From Acidobacteriota bacterium (GTDB taxonomy: Bacteria > Acidobacteriota > Terriglobia > Terriglobales > Acidobacteriaceae), in the NCBI GenBank assembly GCA_021805955.1, contig JAJZDO010000767.1, forward strand, positions 1 through 6,544: DNA of 6,544 nucleotides, given 5' to 3'. The position numbers and the translations under genes were made by a program. A model generated the notes under the pieces. It was not told where the DNA came from and ran no database searches. It was given only the letters and a program-made list of their open reading frames with translations. Below are positions 6,396 through 6,544 of the stretch, piece after piece (within the stretch, counting starts at the first letter, position 1; every line of letters starts with the position of its first letter).

Positions 6396-6544
6396 GAGTT
6401 CGATCCGGAAGGCAACAGTTTGCCTTGCGACGCAAGCAATTCCGCATTCAACAGCGCTGCACCCGCAGCTCCGCGAATCGTGTTATGCGAGAGCACGGTG
6501 AACTTCCAGTCCAGCAGAGAACAGGGGCGCAACCGGCCGACCGT
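6392..6544 (-). CDS. asd: Aspartate-semialdehyde dehydrogenase, C-terminal 51 residues (partial)
   Basis: Asd reduces L-aspartyl-4-phosphate to aspartate-4-semialdehyde with NADPH, the second step of the aspartate pathway in the cytoplasm. Only the last 51 codons are present, from the window edge to a TGA at 6394-6392. They read TVGRLRP, a hydrophobic strand, then [20 protein letters not shown] and a short polar tail. The HNTIRGAAG signature followed by a helix is the usual end of the archaeal/fungal-type Asd also found in some bacteria, rather than the DNLRKGAA form of the common bacterial type. The catalytic Cys and His lie outside the window. The stop overlaps the lysC start by four bases (ATGA), which fits one mRNA and translational coupling. 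The assignment rests on the tail motif plus the adjoining aspartokinase gene, so it is good but based on a short piece. Confidence 0.85.
   Translation of the reverse strand, partial: TVGRLRPCSLLDWKFTVLSHNTIRGAAGAALLNAELLASQGKLLPSGSNS

Overview
The window is a tightly packed, entirely minus-strand block of seven genes, two of them cut by the window edges. Read in the direction of transcription, from high to low coordinates, the order is asd (3' end only), lysC, dapB, dapA, dapD, rnj (ribonuclease J) and a membrane-anchored alpha/beta hydrolase (5' part only). There are no RNA genes, mobile elements, CRISPR arrays or signs of recent transfer. GC content is moderately high and codon use looks even across the genes. 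A short-form DapB, an archaeal-type Asd tail (HNTIRGAAG), the DapD succinylase route and one RNase J suit an Acidobacteriota-like Gram-negative bacterium. That assignment is an inference from protein character, not a proof.

Layout. At 6392-6544 lies the C-terminus of aspartate-semialdehyde dehydrogenase, whose stop overlaps the lysC start (ATGA). At 4935-6395 is an aspartokinase with two ACT domains. dapB (4242-4928) follows after 6 nt, with its Shine-Dalgarno sequence inside the end of lysC. A 104-nt gap precedes dapA (3193-4137). A 59-nt gap holding a small perfect inverted repeat and a good Shine-Dalgarno precedes dapD (2288-3133, GTG start). A 93-nt gap with a GC-rich palindrome and a hairpin precedes rnj (533-2194). 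Thirty-six nt after rnj a GTG codon opens the hydrolase, which runs off the window at base 1.

How the genes work together. LysC phosphorylates aspartate and Asd reduces aspartyl phosphate to the semialdehyde. DapA condenses the semialdehyde with pyruvate, DapB reduces the product to tetrahydrodipicolinate, and DapD succinylates it. Together they form the first half of the succinylase pathway to meso-diaminopimelate (peptidoglycan) and lysine; LysC and Asd also feed threonine and methionine synthesis. RNase J is an mRNA-decay and rRNA-processing nuclease with no metabolic link to the pathway. Its position here nevertheless matches a neighbourhood known from Bacillus subtilis (asd-dapG-dapA-rnjB) and actinobacteria (dapA next to rnj).

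I did not find a clearly new biological system. The points most worth a second look are the lysine pathway/RNase J linkage, the structured gaps before dapD and rnj, the altered lysine-site residues in DapA, and the GTG-started hydrolase at the left edge.
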